Shown here one piece after another: positions 53,395 to 62,429 of a stretch of DNA of 64,000 nt. The position numbers and the translations under genes were made by a program. Within the stretch, counting starts at the first letter, position 1. The number at the start of each line of letters is the position of its first letter. The notes beneath the pieces are model-generated. The model ran no database searches, was not told the DNA's origin, and saw only the letters and a program-made list of their open reading frames with translations. This stretch comes from Planococcus salinarum (lineage in GTDB: Bacteria > Bacillota > Bacilli > Bacillales_A > Planococcaceae), in the NCBI RefSeq assembly GCF_007004625.1, contig NZ_VIFV01000015.1, positions 1 through 64,000 on the forward strand, read 5' to 3'.

Positions 53395-55464
53395 TTACTT
53401 TTGAACTTTCACCAGGCGCAGAGCATTCAGAATCACGAGCAGCGTCGCCCCCATGTCTGCGAAAATCGCAATCCATAAAGTGAGCCAGCCCGGAATAATG
53501 AGCAGCAACGCAATTATTTTCAGCCCCAAAGCAAACATTATATTTTCCTTTATTATACGCAATGTTTTGCGGCTTAGTCGAATGGTATAGGGAAGTTTTT
53601 CAAGATCGTCGGCCATCAGTGCGATATCTGCCGTTTCAAGGGCCGCATCGGTGCCGGCTCCGCCCATGGCGATGCCGACCGTGGAAGCAGCAAGTGCCGG
53701 CGCGTCATTGATGCCGTCGCCGACCATTGCGACGCGTCCATATTGGTGTTGGAGTTCGCGTACCGCAGACAGTTTATCCTGCGGCATCAAGCCTGCGCGG
53801 ACATCGGTGACGCCAATTTCTCCTGCGATGGCATGGGCAGTCGCAGGGTGGTCGCCGGTAAGCATAATCGTGCTGCCGATGCCCATTTCTTTCAGTTGCC
53901 GGATGATGGCTGGGCTTTCCGTGCGGATGGCATCAGCGACGGCAATGACACCAATGAGGGCTTCTTTTGTGAAGACCGCCATCACCGATTTGCCGCTTTG
54001 CTGCAATATGCGGGCGCGTTGCGGAATGTTCATCCCGGACTCTTCCGCCCAAAGCAGGCTGCCGACATGGATTCGCTCCCCCTGGATTTCCGCATAAGCC
54101 CCTTTTCCGGTAATTGAATTAAAACCTTCGGAAGGCAGAATATGCGGCGCTTCTTTCCCGATTGCGCGGGCCAATGGATGCTGGGACATCGCTTCGGCTG
54201 ACGCCGCCAGCTGTACCAGTTTCTCTCTTGTATAGCCTGACTCCGGTAAGGCGTCCGTCATTTCCGGATAACCTTTTGTCAGCGTACCGGTTTTATCAAA
54301 AGCGATTGCTTTGATGCGCCCGGTCTCTTCCAAATGGATGCCGCCTTTGATGAGGACCCCCTGCCTTGCCGCATTGCCGATTGCCGTGACAATTGCCACC
54401 GGCGTCGACACGACCAGTGCACAGGGACAGCCAACAACCAGAACAGCTAATCCCTGGTAAATCCAAAGCTGCCAATCGCCTGTTACGTAGCCCGGAACCA
54501 ACGCCACGAGAAAAGCGATGGCAATGATGGCCGGTGTGTAATATTTCGCAAATTGGTCAACAAATTTCTGTGTGGGTGCTTTTTCAGCCTGCGCTTCCTC
54601 AACCAGATGGATGATTTTTGCGATTGTCGTATCTTCCACCCGCTTGGTGACGGTCACTTGGAGTGCGCCTTCCTCGTTCAGTGTTCCAGCAAATACTTCA
54701 GCGCCAGGGGTTTTGACTTCCGGAATCGACTCTCCCGTAATGGCTGCCTGGTTGACTGCAGACTCTCCGCTCAGAACGACGCCGTCCATGGCAATTTTCT
54801 GTCCCGGTTTAACGATCAGCACGTCGCCGACCCGGACTTCTTCCGTATCCATCTCGAGCAGCTCACCATTTCGCTGGATCAATGCGCGCGCCGGCGCCAG
54901 ATCCATCAAACCGCGGATTGACTGGCGCGCCTTGTTCATGGAAAAGGATTCCAAGGCTTCAGAGATTGCGAATAGAAACACGACCACTGCGCCTTCACGC
55001 CATTCACCGATGATTGCGGCACCGATGACCGCAATCGTCATCAATGTTTTCATGTCAAATTCAAGACGGCTGAGGTTCATCAGTCCGGTGCGGAACATGT
55101 GATAGCCCCCGACGAGCATTGAACTGCCGAACAGCCCGATTGCCCATGGATTGCCTTCAGTCGTCTGGAAGGAAAGGATGACTCCGGCAATCAGCAACAG
55201 AAAGGATATGGCGGTTTCAATTGTCTGGCGCCGTTTATAAAAAGGAGTATGCACGACTTGCGATTTTTCCGGATAAATCCGGATATGGTCGAATGCTCCC
55301 GCCTTTTCCAGGGCCTCGATGGATACATTGCCGTCCACCGTCAGCTTGGAAGCGCCGAAATTCAAATCGACCCACTCGATATCAGGCAGGCTGCGTATAT
55401 TCTTTTCGAACTTCGCCGCACAACTTGTGCAGGAGAGGTTTTCAAGCCGGTAGGTTTTAACCAA
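53395..55464 (-). CDS. cadA: CadA, Cd(II)/Zn(II)-exporting P1B-type ATPase
   Basis: A 689-residue pump: an N-terminal metal-binding domain with LSCTSCAAKFE, membrane helices with VVGCPCALVVSTP, phosphorylation site DKTGTLTKG, SQHPLA loop and GDGINDAPAL. It expels cadmium, zinc or lead. The frame is open further upstream, but the TTG at 55464 lies after AAGGTGAGG and overlaps the cadC stop by eight bases, so coupled translation is expected. Confidence 0.95.
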   Translation of the reverse strand: MVKTYRLENLSCTSCAAKFEKNIRSLPDIEWVDLNFGASKLTVDGNVSIEALEKAGAFDHIRIYPEKSQVVHTPFYKRRQTIETAISFLLLIAGVILSFQTTEGNPWAIGLFGSSMLVGGYHMFRTGLMNLSRLEFDMKTLMTIAVIGAAIIGEWREGAVVVFLFAISEALESFSMNKARQSIRGLMDLAPARALIQRNGELLEMDTEEVRVGDVLIVKPGQKIAMDGVVLSGESAVNQAAITGESIPEVKTPGAEVFAGTLNEEGALQVTVTKRVEDTTIAKIIHLVEEAQAEKAPTQKFVDQFAKYYTPAIIAIAFLVALVPGYVTGDWQLWIYQGLAVLVVGCPCALVVSTPVAIVTAIGNAARQGVLIKGGIHLEETGRIKAIAFDKTGTLTKGYPEMTDALPESGYTREKLVQLAASAEAMSQHPLARAIGKEAPHILPSEGFNSITGKGAYAEIQGERIHVGSLLWAEESGMNIPQRARILQQSGKSVMAVFTKEALIGVIAVADAIRTESPAIIRQLKEMGIGSTIMLTGDHPATAHAIAGEIGVTDVRAGLMPQDKLSAVRELQHQYGRVAMVGDGINDAPALAASTVGIAMGGAGTDAALETADIALMADDLEKLPYTIRLSRKTLRIIKENIMFALGLKIIALLLIIPGWLTLWIAIFADMGATLLVILNALRLVKVQK

Positions 55465-55813
55465 TTTCCTCACCTTCTTTCGCATGCTCGTGCGCAAGGG
55501 TCACAAGCTGGTGGACGTGTTTGTCCGACAGCGAATAAAATATCTGCTTTCCTTTGCGCTCCGACTTTGCCAATTTGCGTTCGCGCAGATAACGGAGGTG
55601 ATGGGAAGCAGTGGCAGTGGACCCCTCAATAACTGCGGCAATATCACAGACACACATTTCGTCTTCTATTGTTAAAGCATAAGCAATTTTCAAACGCGTT
55701 TCATCGGCCAATGCTTTGAACAGAGTTGCCACATCTGACAAATCCGTCATCTGGTTTTGGACATTCTTAACTTTTTCGGGATGATCTTGCGACACTTCAC
55801 AAATCACTTTCAT
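55457..55813 (-). CDS. cadC: CadC, metal-sensing ArsR-family repressor
   Basis: A 118-residue ArsR/SmtB repressor with the cadmium site EMCVCD (about 52-57) plus an N-terminal cysteine (VICEVS), and an alpha-5 zinc-type site in DKHVHQLVTLAHEH. The DNA helix is STATASHHLRYLRERKL. Metal binding releases DNA. Two 16-base palindromes flank its promoter. Confidence 0.95.
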   Translation of the reverse strand: MKVICEVSQDHPEKVKNVQNQMTDLSDVATLFKALADETRLKIAYALTIEDEMCVCDIAAVIEGSTATASHHLRYLRERKLAKSERKGKQIFYSLSDKHVHQLVTLAHEHAKEGEEIG

Positions 55814-55834
55814 ACAGGCACCTCTTCCGATTAC

Positions 55835-55850
55835 TCAAACCATGGTTTGA
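55835..55850. promoter_or_regulatory. CadC-type operator O1
   Basis: TCAAACCATGGTTTGA, a perfect 16-base palindrome downstream of the cadC promoter start. Centres of O1 and O2 are 52 bases apart. Confidence 0.8.
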
Positions 55851-55861
55851 ATGTTTTCTTC

Positions 55862-55890
55862 AGTGTAACTGTTTCCTATTTCATAGTCAA
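55862..55890 (-). promoter_or_regulatory. promoter of the cad operon
   Basis: On the minus strand TTGACT (55885-55890), 17 bases, TACACT (55862-55867). The -35 overlaps operator O2. Confidence 0.65.
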
Positions 55891-55902
55891 ACGACCGTTT
55901 GA
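55887..55902. promoter_or_regulatory. CadC-type operator O2
   Basis: TCAAACGACCGTTTGA, palindromic except for the central AC, overlapping the cad -35 box. Confidence 0.75.
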
Positions 55903-55989
55903 TTGTTTGAGAACTGATTGAAAAAAGGAATTTTCGGGTCCCCTGTCGAATAATCATTCTAAGGTTTTAAAGGCAAAGGAGGAATTGGG

Positions 55990-56409
55990 ATGTATCAGAA
56001 GATATTGTTGGCCGCTGATGGATCTGAACACTCGAAAAGAGCTGCGGCTGAAGCTTTAAAGATGGCCAAGATGTTTCGCGACTCCGTCGTGACCTTGCTG
56101 TATGTTGTGGATTATGAAAAAGCCCGGACAGAAGTGCTCCACGACAAGCAAAGTGAGCAGATGCACTCCCACCGCCGGAAACTGCTGCTGCCGCTCGAAG
56201 AAATTTTCAGCGCTGCCGGCATTCCTTTTGAAGTCAAAACGCTGCACGGCACTCCCGGCCCGACCATCATCCGGCACGCCAATGAAAACAGCTACGACAT
56301 CGTCTTCATCGGCAGCCGGGGACTCAACGGTTTTCAGGAAATGGTGCTCGGCAGTGTCAGCCATAAAGTGGCGAAACGCGTGCTGGCCCCCGTTATTATT
56401 GTGAAATGA
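55990..56409 (+). CDS. universal stress protein (UspA family)
   Basis: A 139-residue single Usp domain: start ILLAADGSEHSKRA and C-terminal ATP-binding pattern GSRGLNGFQEMVLGSVSHKV (G-2x-G-9x-G-S). Role in stress survival inferred from family. GGAGG precedes the ATG. It is divergent from cadC. Confidence 0.93.
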   Translation: MYQKILLAADGSEHSKRAAAEALKMAKMFRDSVVTLLYVVDYEKARTEVLHDKQSEQMHSHRRKLLLPLEEIFSAAGIPFEVKTLHGTPGPTIIRHANENSYDIVFIGSRGLNGFQEMVLGSVSHKVAKRVLAPVIIVK

Positions 56410-56453
56410 AAAAGGCTGGAAAAGGGATGTTGTCTCCTTTTCCAGCCTTTTTA
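56410..56453. terminator. bidirectional terminator (usp / crcB)
   Basis: AAAAGGCTGGAAAAGG / CCTTTTCCAGCCTTTTT stem between convergent genes. Confidence 0.9.
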
Positions 56454-56457
56454 TCAT

Positions 56458-56793
56458 TCAGAAAATCGTATAAGCCAGTACGAACAGGCCAAGTCCAACG
56501 ACCAGGTTGGCCGCCAGATAAGAAATGCCGGCCAGCCAATTGCCGTCCTCGAAATCTTTCACCGCATCCAGCGCCATCGTCGAGAACGTGGTGAATGCAC
56601 CAAGAAACCCGGTCAGCCAGAACACGGACAAATTGCCGCTGCCGACAAAAGCGCCCAGGACGAACGAGCCGAGAATATTGACCAGCAAAGTGGCGATTTT
56701 CGGCTGCCGCCAACGGACCTCCACAAACAGGTAAAACAAATAGCGGGCCATGGCGCCAAGGAATCCGCCTAACGCAATCTCAATCAGACTCAT
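56458..56793 (-). CDS. crcB: CrcB/Fluc fluoride channel subunit 1
   Basis: A 111-residue four-helix protein of the CrcB/Fluc family with the signature GFLGAFTTFST (about 68-78) and VNILGSFVLG. Dual-topology or paired heterodimers export fluoride. The ATG at 56793 overlaps the partner's stop as ATGA; the long upstream frame extension is not family-like and is rejected. Confidence 0.93.
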   Translation of the reverse strand: MSLIEIALGGFLGAMARYLFYLFVEVRWRQPKIATLLVNILGSFVLGAFVGSGNLSVFWLTGFLGAFTTFSTMALDAVKDFEDGNWLAGISYLAANLVVGLGLFVLAYTIF

Positions 56794-57143
56794 TCCTTCA
56801 CCCCTTTCCGGCCAAGCCATAATCCGGCAGCCGCCGCAATCACTGCCGCGGCTGTCATCGACAGCCCATAAACAGCGCCGGCAACGACCGAAGATTCCAG
56901 CTCCCGGAACCAATCATTTGAGAAGGCTGAAAAGGTCGTGAAGGAACCCAACACCCCCGTCGAAATAAACAGACGCATTTCCGCTGATTTTTCGCTGAGC
57001 TTCATCACAGCGAAGCCGATCAGGAAACTGCCGATGATGTTGACAGCCCAAAGGCTGTAAGTTCCCGGCACCGCTGCGTATATCCAGGCACGAAGCAACG
57101 AGCCGGCCATCCCGCCGAAGCCTACCGCTAACATTCTTTTCAC
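56790..57143 (-). CDS. crcB: CrcB/Fluc fluoride channel subunit 2
   Basis: A 117-residue partner with GVLGSFTTFSAFSND (about 67-81) and VNIIGSFLIG. It starts with GTG (57141-57143), eight bases after GGGG, and is translated just before the other subunit. Two adjacent genes imply a heterodimer. No fluoride riboswitch is seen in the 114 bases upstream. Confidence 0.93.
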   Translation of the reverse strand: MKRMLAVGFGGMAGSLLRAWIYAAVPGTYSLWAVNIIGSFLIGFAVMKLSEKSAEMRLFISTGVLGSFTTFSAFSNDWFRELESSVVAGAVYGLSMTAAAVIAAAAGLWLGRKGVKE

Positions 57144-57194
57144 ATGAAAAACCCCATATCTTTTTTAAAAATAAGTTTAAAATAAATTCAGTAG

Positions 57195-57223
57195 GCGATA
57201 TTCCGCAAAACAGCGCCGAAGCG
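57195..57223. repeat. 29-base dispersed repeat, copy 2
   Basis: Matches the copy at 43937-43965 at 27 of 29 bases. Here flanking bases extend it into a hairpin (GATATTCCGC / GCGGAATGTC). Confidence 0.7.
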
Positions 57224-57257
57224 GAATGTCTAACTTCACTTATCTAACAATTATAAC

Positions 57258-59624
57258 TTACTCGGCTTTGAGTGTTAAGGTCGACCCTTCCGCCGAACCG
57301 TCGATTGGTGTTTCGTGATAATTGCCCTCGGCCCATTTATCGACCTGGTTATGGAAGAAATCCGACTTCATGTGGCCGCTGAGTCCCGGTCCGACGATGT
57401 GATGGGCACTCGACAAATCGGAAAGATCAGCGACAAAGCGCCAGGCCGCCCCGTGGTCGACATTGCCTTCATCATCAAACGCCGCTGCCTGCACCGTGAT
57501 ATTCGAACCACCGAGCGGCTGCGGATCCGGATTCAGGATGCTTTCGAATATGGCGGATGCTCCGGCAAGCGGATGCGGGAACGTCAGCTGATGATGCTCG
57601 CCCCATTGCCAGTCCCCATGGTCGTCTCCATATTCTTCTTCCACTTCCGAAAGACTCGTTGCAAGCGCATCTGTCAGCCATTTTCCGGCACCGCCGTATT
57701 CACTGACCCAGGCGCCATCGTTGCCGGCAAAAGAATCACGCAGCATCGCATCGGTAAGGTGATTTTTTCCGGGCATCAATTCATAAACATCCTCCGGGAA
57801 GCTGTCCGCAAGCAAGGTGTGCGGCAGCTGTTTCATCCATTTATGGAACACGAGCGGGGCCGGCTGGTCGGCATGGTCGACTCCATCCCAATCGGCAAGC
57901 ATCGTGAGCACCTCTTCGTACTCATCACTTTCTGTGCTCACTGCACGGATCATATCTTCCAAAAATTCTTCGGCATACAGGTTTTTCTGATCCATCTGCA
58001 GTTGCATCATATCTTCCGGCATCAAGTTGTCGGAGGCTTCCAGCACTTCCGCAATGCGCTCATAGCGATAAGGCTGCGCCCAAAAATCAGTGATATGGTG
58101 CTCATAGGAATCATCGACAATTTCATTGTTTGCTGTGGCAATAAACCCGCTTTCCGGATTCACGACCGTCGGCAGTTCGTCAAACGGCACATAGCCTTCC
58201 CATCCGTACTCCGCTGAATCTCCCGGAACCGGCAATTGGCCATCCCCTGTTTTGCGGATGGGGATGCGGCCATTTGCTTTATAGGCGATGGTGCCATCGG
58301 TGGCAGCAAACACAAAGTTTTGGGCGGGAGCCTGAAAATCTTCCAGTGCAGTTTCAAACTCTTCCCAATCGGCGGCTTTATTGAATGCGAGAACCGCCTG
58401 CAGTTCAAGAGTCGGCTCGAGTGCAGTCCACTGCATCGAAAACAGCGCACCCGGTTCTTCTTCTTCGTAAAGCAGATCGGAAATGATCGGGCCATGGCGC
58501 GTCACAATCACTTCAAAATCAATAGTTTCACCGTCTTTCACCCGGATTGGCTCTTTCCGGACTTCCGCCTGCTCCCATTCGCCTTCGTAGCGGAATTGGG
58601 TCGGGTCATCCGGATTCGGCGTTTCAATATAGAGATCCTGCACGTCCGGACCGACATTCGTCACGCCCCAGGCCACCTTTTCGTTGTGGCCGAGAATAAT
58701 GCCCGGCACTCCCGCGAAAATAACACCACTCACGTTCTGCTCCGGAGAGCTCAGGTGCATCTGGTACCAGATCGAAGGCGTGCTCAATCCCAGGTGCGGA
58801 TCATCCGCAAGCAGCGGCATGCCGCTTTCCGTTTTGTCACCGGACACGACCCAGTTATTGCTGCCGTTGAATTCGTTCGGCACAAGTGAAGCATCAAATG
58901 CACCCGCGACTTTTACCTGGTTGCTGATATTGGCTTCAATAATTGCGGGGGCACCTTCCGGGTATTCGATGAACAATTCCCTTGCTTTGTCTTCCGGAAA
59001 TTCACCGAGCGCCCAGTGGCGAACGGCAAGTGATGACCAATTGCCGCCCAGGTCATAGGCCATGAATTTGCCGATGGCCAGTGAATCGACCGGCGTCCAT
59101 TCCTCCGGCTCGTAGCCGAGCAGGCTGAACTCGTAACTCAGCGTGTCATTTTCCTTTGCTTCCCCGATAAAAGCATTCACCCCTTCGGCGAACCACTCCA
59201 GCACCTGCTTCGACTCTGCATCGTAACCTTCCCATGATTTTTCAGCCGCATCGCGCAGGCTGAACGTGCGGAAGAATTTATCCGTATCAACGGCGGCTTC
59301 CCCGACTGCTTCAGCAAGCCGGCCGCTTGCCTGTCGACGTGACAAGTCCATCTGGAACAGACGGTCCTGTGCGACCACATACCCCTGGGCACGGTAAAGA
59401 TCGGCATCGGACTGCGCTTCGATATGAGGCACCCCGATGTCATCCCGTATAACCGTTACGTCTTTATCCAGTATGGCCATATCCAATTCTCCGCTGATGA
59501 CCGGTTTCGATTTTCCTATGTAAGCGTTCACATAAATAAGTCCAATAATGCCAATGGCCAGCAGGACCCCCAGAGTTCCCAACACCCACTTGAGCCAGTT
59601 TCTTCTTTTCGGCTTCTTATCCAT
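57258..59624 (-). CDS. penicillin-acylase-family Ntn hydrolase
   Basis: A 788-residue pre-protein: N-terminal signal anchor (about 14-34), alpha-chain region, then the autoprocessing site where a new N-terminal serine is made, NGSNNWVVSG (Ser about 256), and a long beta chain with NVGPDVQDLY and TANNEIVDDSY. The family includes penicillin G acylases, AHL acylases and related amidases; substrate cannot be told. The ATG at 59624 follows AAAGGGGGAG. Confidence 0.92.
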   Translation of the reverse strand: MDKKPKRRNWLKWVLGTLGVLLAIGIIGLIYVNAYIGKSKPVISGELDMAILDKDVTVIRDDIGVPHIEAQSDADLYRAQGYVVAQDRLFQMDLSRRQASGRLAEAVGEAAVDTDKFFRTFSLRDAAEKSWEGYDAESKQVLEWFAEGVNAFIGEAKENDTLSYEFSLLGYEPEEWTPVDSLAIGKFMAYDLGGNWSSLAVRHWALGEFPEDKARELFIEYPEGAPAIIEANISNQVKVAGAFDASLVPNEFNGSNNWVVSGDKTESGMPLLADDPHLGLSTPSIWYQMHLSSPEQNVSGVIFAGVPGIILGHNEKVAWGVTNVGPDVQDLYIETPNPDDPTQFRYEGEWEQAEVRKEPIRVKDGETIDFEVIVTRHGPIISDLLYEEEEPGALFSMQWTALEPTLELQAVLAFNKAADWEEFETALEDFQAPAQNFVFAATDGTIAYKANGRIPIRKTGDGQLPVPGDSAEYGWEGYVPFDELPTVVNPESGFIATANNEIVDDSYEHHITDFWAQPYRYERIAEVLEASDNLMPEDMMQLQMDQKNLYAEEFLEDMIRAVSTESDEYEEVLTMLADWDGVDHADQPAPLVFHKWMKQLPHTLLADSFPEDVYELMPGKNHLTDAMLRDSFAGNDGAWVSEYGGAGKWLTDALATSLSEVEEEYGDDHGDWQWGEHHQLTFPHPLAGASAIFESILNPDPQPLGGSNITVQAAAFDDEGNVDHGAAWRFVADLSDLSSAHHIVGPGLSGHMKSDFFHNQVDKWAEGNYHETPIDGSAEGSTLTLKAE

Positions 59625-59772
59625 TTTACTTTCTCCCCCTTTTCAACATCTTATTTTATTCGACTCCAATCCTGGGAATTCCTTCTATATCTTTCGAGAC
59701 TCTTCTCGGCATAGGCTTGTCCAATGCGCCGAAGCATTCTATTTATGCTGATTCTCCAATTCAACTTATATA

Positions 59773-59807
59773 TATAAAAACTAGCCCGCAATTTTGCGGG
59801 CTAGTTT
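59773..59807 (-). terminator. terminator of the antiporter gene
   Basis: AAACTAGCCCGCAA / TTGCGGGCTAGTTT stem (59778-59807) followed by TT-TATATA on the minus strand; the stop codon is in the stem. Confidence 0.85.
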
Positions 59808-61279
59808 ACGATGTCCTCTTCGCCGAGAACCATCTTCACTTTTGAAACTTGTTTTTTCTCCGTCAGGACATAGAGCACATCTCCGACCTTGAGTTTAGTT
59901 GTCCCGGTCGGCATGACGAGCCTGCCCGAACGGATGATTGCGCTGATCAAGGTCTGTTTCGGCAGGCCGATCGTCTGCACCAGCTGGCCGGCGAAAGGTG
60001 ATTTGCTCGTCAATTCAACTTCGAGCATTTCCGCATTCGCTTTATCCATCGACACCAATTCCAGTGAATGGATGCGCTTTGGCGATGGCTTGCCGTTGAG
60101 CTTCAGCCTGTTGGCAACAAACGGAATTGTGGAACCCTGCAGCAACGCCGAGGTCAACACGATAAAGAAGACGACATTAAAGAACAGGAAGCTGTTGTCC
60201 AGGCCGGCAAGCATCGGGAACGTCGCAAGGACGATCGGTACGGCACCGCGCAGTCCCGCCCACGACATGAACAGCTTTTCATTCAATGAATAATCGAAAA
60301 AGATCGTCGAGGCGAAAACCGCAATCGGACGAGCGATAAAGATCAATACCAGCGACAGGATCAGGCCTTTCCAGATCAGGTCCCATTCAGCCAACTGGCT
60401 CGGGAAAACGAGAAGGCCGAGAATGACGAACATCAGAATCTGCATGAGCCACGCAAGCCCTTCATTGAAACTGATGATTGAGTAGCTGTGCGTCAGGTCC
60501 CGCGTCCCGATGACAAGCGCCGCCAGGTAAACGGCCAACAGCCCGCTGCCTCCAAGAATTGCCGTCAAACTGTAGATGAAAATAGCGAAACCGACAGACA
60601 GCACTGCATAAAGTCCGGAAGCATTCAATTTGATCCGGTTTATCGTCCATGAAGCGAATAACCCAAGAACAAGCCCGAGAACCGCTCCGACGCCCATCTG
60701 CAGTACAAAACTGCCGAGCATTGTAAAGACGGAGGCTTCAGGCGTGAGGATCAACTGGATAATCGCAATCGTCAGGAACATCGCCATCGGGTCGTTGGTT
60801 CCGGATTCTGCTTCCAGTGTAGAAGAAATTCTTCCTTTGATATTTTGGCCGGCAAGCACCGAGAATACAGCGGCCGCATCCGTGGATCCCACAATCGATC
60901 CCAGAAGCAGCGCTTCAAGGACTGAAATGTCTAAAACGTAATATGCAGCGAATGCTACTACCGCGGTTGTAATGAGGACCCCGAGTGTGGCCAGCACAAG
61001 AGAAGTGCCGAGCACGGGCCGTATATTTTTCCACTGGGTCTGCAAACCGCCTTCAAAGAGGATAATAATCAAAGCGAAGACGCCGACAAGCTGGGCAATC
61101 TCTGCGCTGGAGAAGTAGATGAGTCCGGTTATGTCACTGCCGAGAATCATTCCGATGACCATGAAGAGAACGAGGGAAGGGACGCCGGCGCGTGCTGAAA
61201 CTTTTGTCATCAGCACACCCATCAACAGGAAAGCGCCGCTAATCAGGATGATTCCGTTAATTGTATAGTCGATCACCAT
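59801..61279 (-). CDS. K+/H+ antiporter, NhaP2/CvrA type with TrkA-C domain
   Basis: A ~492-residue protein: about 12 membrane helices of the CPA1 antiporter fold (STDAAAVFSVL and GTNDPMAMFLT carry the conserved aspartates) and a C-terminal cytosolic TrkA-C (RCK-C) regulatory domain (about 400-490). It likely exports K+ or Na+ in exchange for protons. Start choice is between ATG 61279 (three bases after GGGAG) and GTG 61276 (six bases); the former is listed. Confidence 0.9.
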   Translation of the reverse strand: MVIDYTINGIILISGAFLLMGVLMTKVSARAGVPSLVLFMVIGMILGSDITGLIYFSSAEIAQLVGVFALIIILFEGGLQTQWKNIRPVLGTSLVLATLGVLITTAVVAFAAYYVLDISVLEALLLGSIVGSTDAAAVFSVLAGQNIKGRISSTLEAESGTNDPMAMFLTIAIIQLILTPEASVFTMLGSFVLQMGVGAVLGLVLGLFASWTINRIKLNASGLYAVLSVGFAIFIYSLTAILGGSGLLAVYLAALVIGTRDLTHSYSIISFNEGLAWLMQILMFVILGLLVFPSQLAEWDLIWKGLILSLVLIFIARPIAVFASTIFFDYSLNEKLFMSWAGLRGAVPIVLATFPMLAGLDNSFLFFNVVFFIVLTSALLQGSTIPFVANRLKLNGKPSPKRIHSLELVSMDKANAEMLEVELTSKSPFAGQLVQTIGLPKQTLISAIIRSGRLVMPTGTTKLKVGDVLYVLTEKKQVSKVKMVLGEEDIVN

Positions 61280-61329
61280 CAGCTCCCAGGTTTTTTTACT
61301 ATTCAATTATAGCATAATTTTAGCCTATT

Positions 61330-61363
61330 AAAAAAACGGGAACGCCTTTTCCAAGGATTCCCG
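61330..61363 (-). terminator. terminator of murB
   Basis: CGGGAA..CC / GG..TTCCCG stem (61337-61363) followed by seven T on the minus strand. Confidence 0.8.
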
Positions 61364-61371
61364 TAGTTCTC

Positions 61372-62289
61372 TTACACTGTGTCGTCACCGACAATTTTCA
61401 CTTCAAGTTCCAAGTCGATGCCGAATTTTTCACGTACTGCCGACTTCACCATGTTAATCGTCTGGATGTAATCATTGGCTGTGGCATTGTTTTTATTGAC
61501 GATAAATCCTGCATGCTTCATCGAAACTTCCGCTCCGCCAAAACCTTTGCCCTGCAACCCGCTTTCCTGTATCAGCTTGCCGGCAAAATTGCCCGGAGGA
61601 CGCTTGAATACACTGCCAGCTGAAGGAAATTCAAGTGGCTGCTTTGATTCGCGTTGATGGGTAAGGTCGGCCATTTTTGCATCAATTACGTTCTGATCGC
61701 CTCTTTCGAGATTGAATTCAGCTGAAAGGACATAATAGCCTTTCTTCGTAATGACACTTTTGCGGTAGTCCATCTCAAGTTCTTCTTTGGACAAGACGAA
61801 CTTTTCCCCTTCGCGGGTCAGGACTGTCGCCTGGACAATAATGTCCTTGATCTCGCCGCCATAGGCTCCGGCATTCATCGCCATCGCCCCGCCGACCGAG
61901 CCGGGTATGCCACAGGCGAATTCAAAGCCCGTTAAGGTATGGCTGGCTGCCGCCTTTGAAACTTCCTTGATGTTTGCACCGCCCTGTGCATAAACACCAA
62001 GCCCGTCGATGCGGATCTCGTTGAGGCTTTTCAGGTTCAGGACGATTCCGCGGACACCCCCGTCACGCACTACCATATTGGAACCGTTCCCCAGCATCAA
62101 CAATGGAACTTCATTTTCAAAAGCATATTTTACTGTATAAGCAGTTTCATCTTCATTCGTAGGTGCTACAAAAATATCAGCCGGTCCGCCCATTTTTGTC
62201 AATGTATGCAGATGAAGCGGTTCGTCGATTTTCACGTGGCTGTCCGCCACAAATCGGCGTAGGTCTGATAACCATCTTTCTTTCGTCAT
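61372..62289 (-). CDS. murB: UDP-N-acetylenolpyruvoylglucosamine reductase
   Basis: A 305-residue FAD enzyme that makes UDP-MurNAc. FAD motifs are LGNGSNMVVRDGG and CGIPGSVGGAMAMNAGAYGGE (in two parts); the catalytic serine is in PSAGSVFKRP (type II MurB). ATG at 62289 follows AGGGAT by ten bases; a TTG three codons earlier is possible. It is monocistronic. Confidence 0.96.
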   Translation of the reverse strand: MTKERWLSDLRRFVADSHVKIDEPLHLHTLTKMGGPADIFVAPTNEDETAYTVKYAFENEVPLLMLGNGSNMVVRDGGVRGIVLNLKSLNEIRIDGLGVYAQGGANIKEVSKAAASHTLTGFEFACGIPGSVGGAMAMNAGAYGGEIKDIIVQATVLTREGEKFVLSKEELEMDYRKSVITKKGYYVLSAEFNLERGDQNVIDAKMADLTHQRESKQPLEFPSAGSVFKRPPGNFAGKLIQESGLQGKGFGGAEVSMKHAGFIVNKNNATANDYIQTINMVKSAVREKFGIDLELEVKIVGDDTV

Positions 62290-62395
62290 CCCAAGCAAAT
62301 CCCTTCTAAACGTTTAACTTCTAATAGTATCCGATTTTATCAGTCATTTGACAAGCGTTTGCAGCCACTTACGTACAAAAGTCCAATAAAAATTT

Positions 62396-62414
62396 TATCT
62401 TGAATTCGAGAATA
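62396..62414. promoter_or_regulatory. MhqR-box-like palindrome upstream of yceI
   Basis: TATCTTGAATTCGAGAATA holds the 14-base core TCTTGAATTCGAGA, close to the box before mhqO (TATCT-N8-AGATA). It lies 15 bases upstream of the yceI -35. Confidence 0.5.
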
Positions 62415-62429
62415 TTTAATTAAAGTATA

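Noticed and set aside
57144-57257. Fluoride riboswitch before crcB
   Set aside because: The conserved aptamer segments are not found.
57315-58217. 300-codon open frame on the plus strand
   Set aside because: Lies wholly antisense to the penicillin-acylase-family gene; composition (His/Arg/Phe-rich) is that of a codon-bias shadow and no ribosome-binding site or family match is seen.
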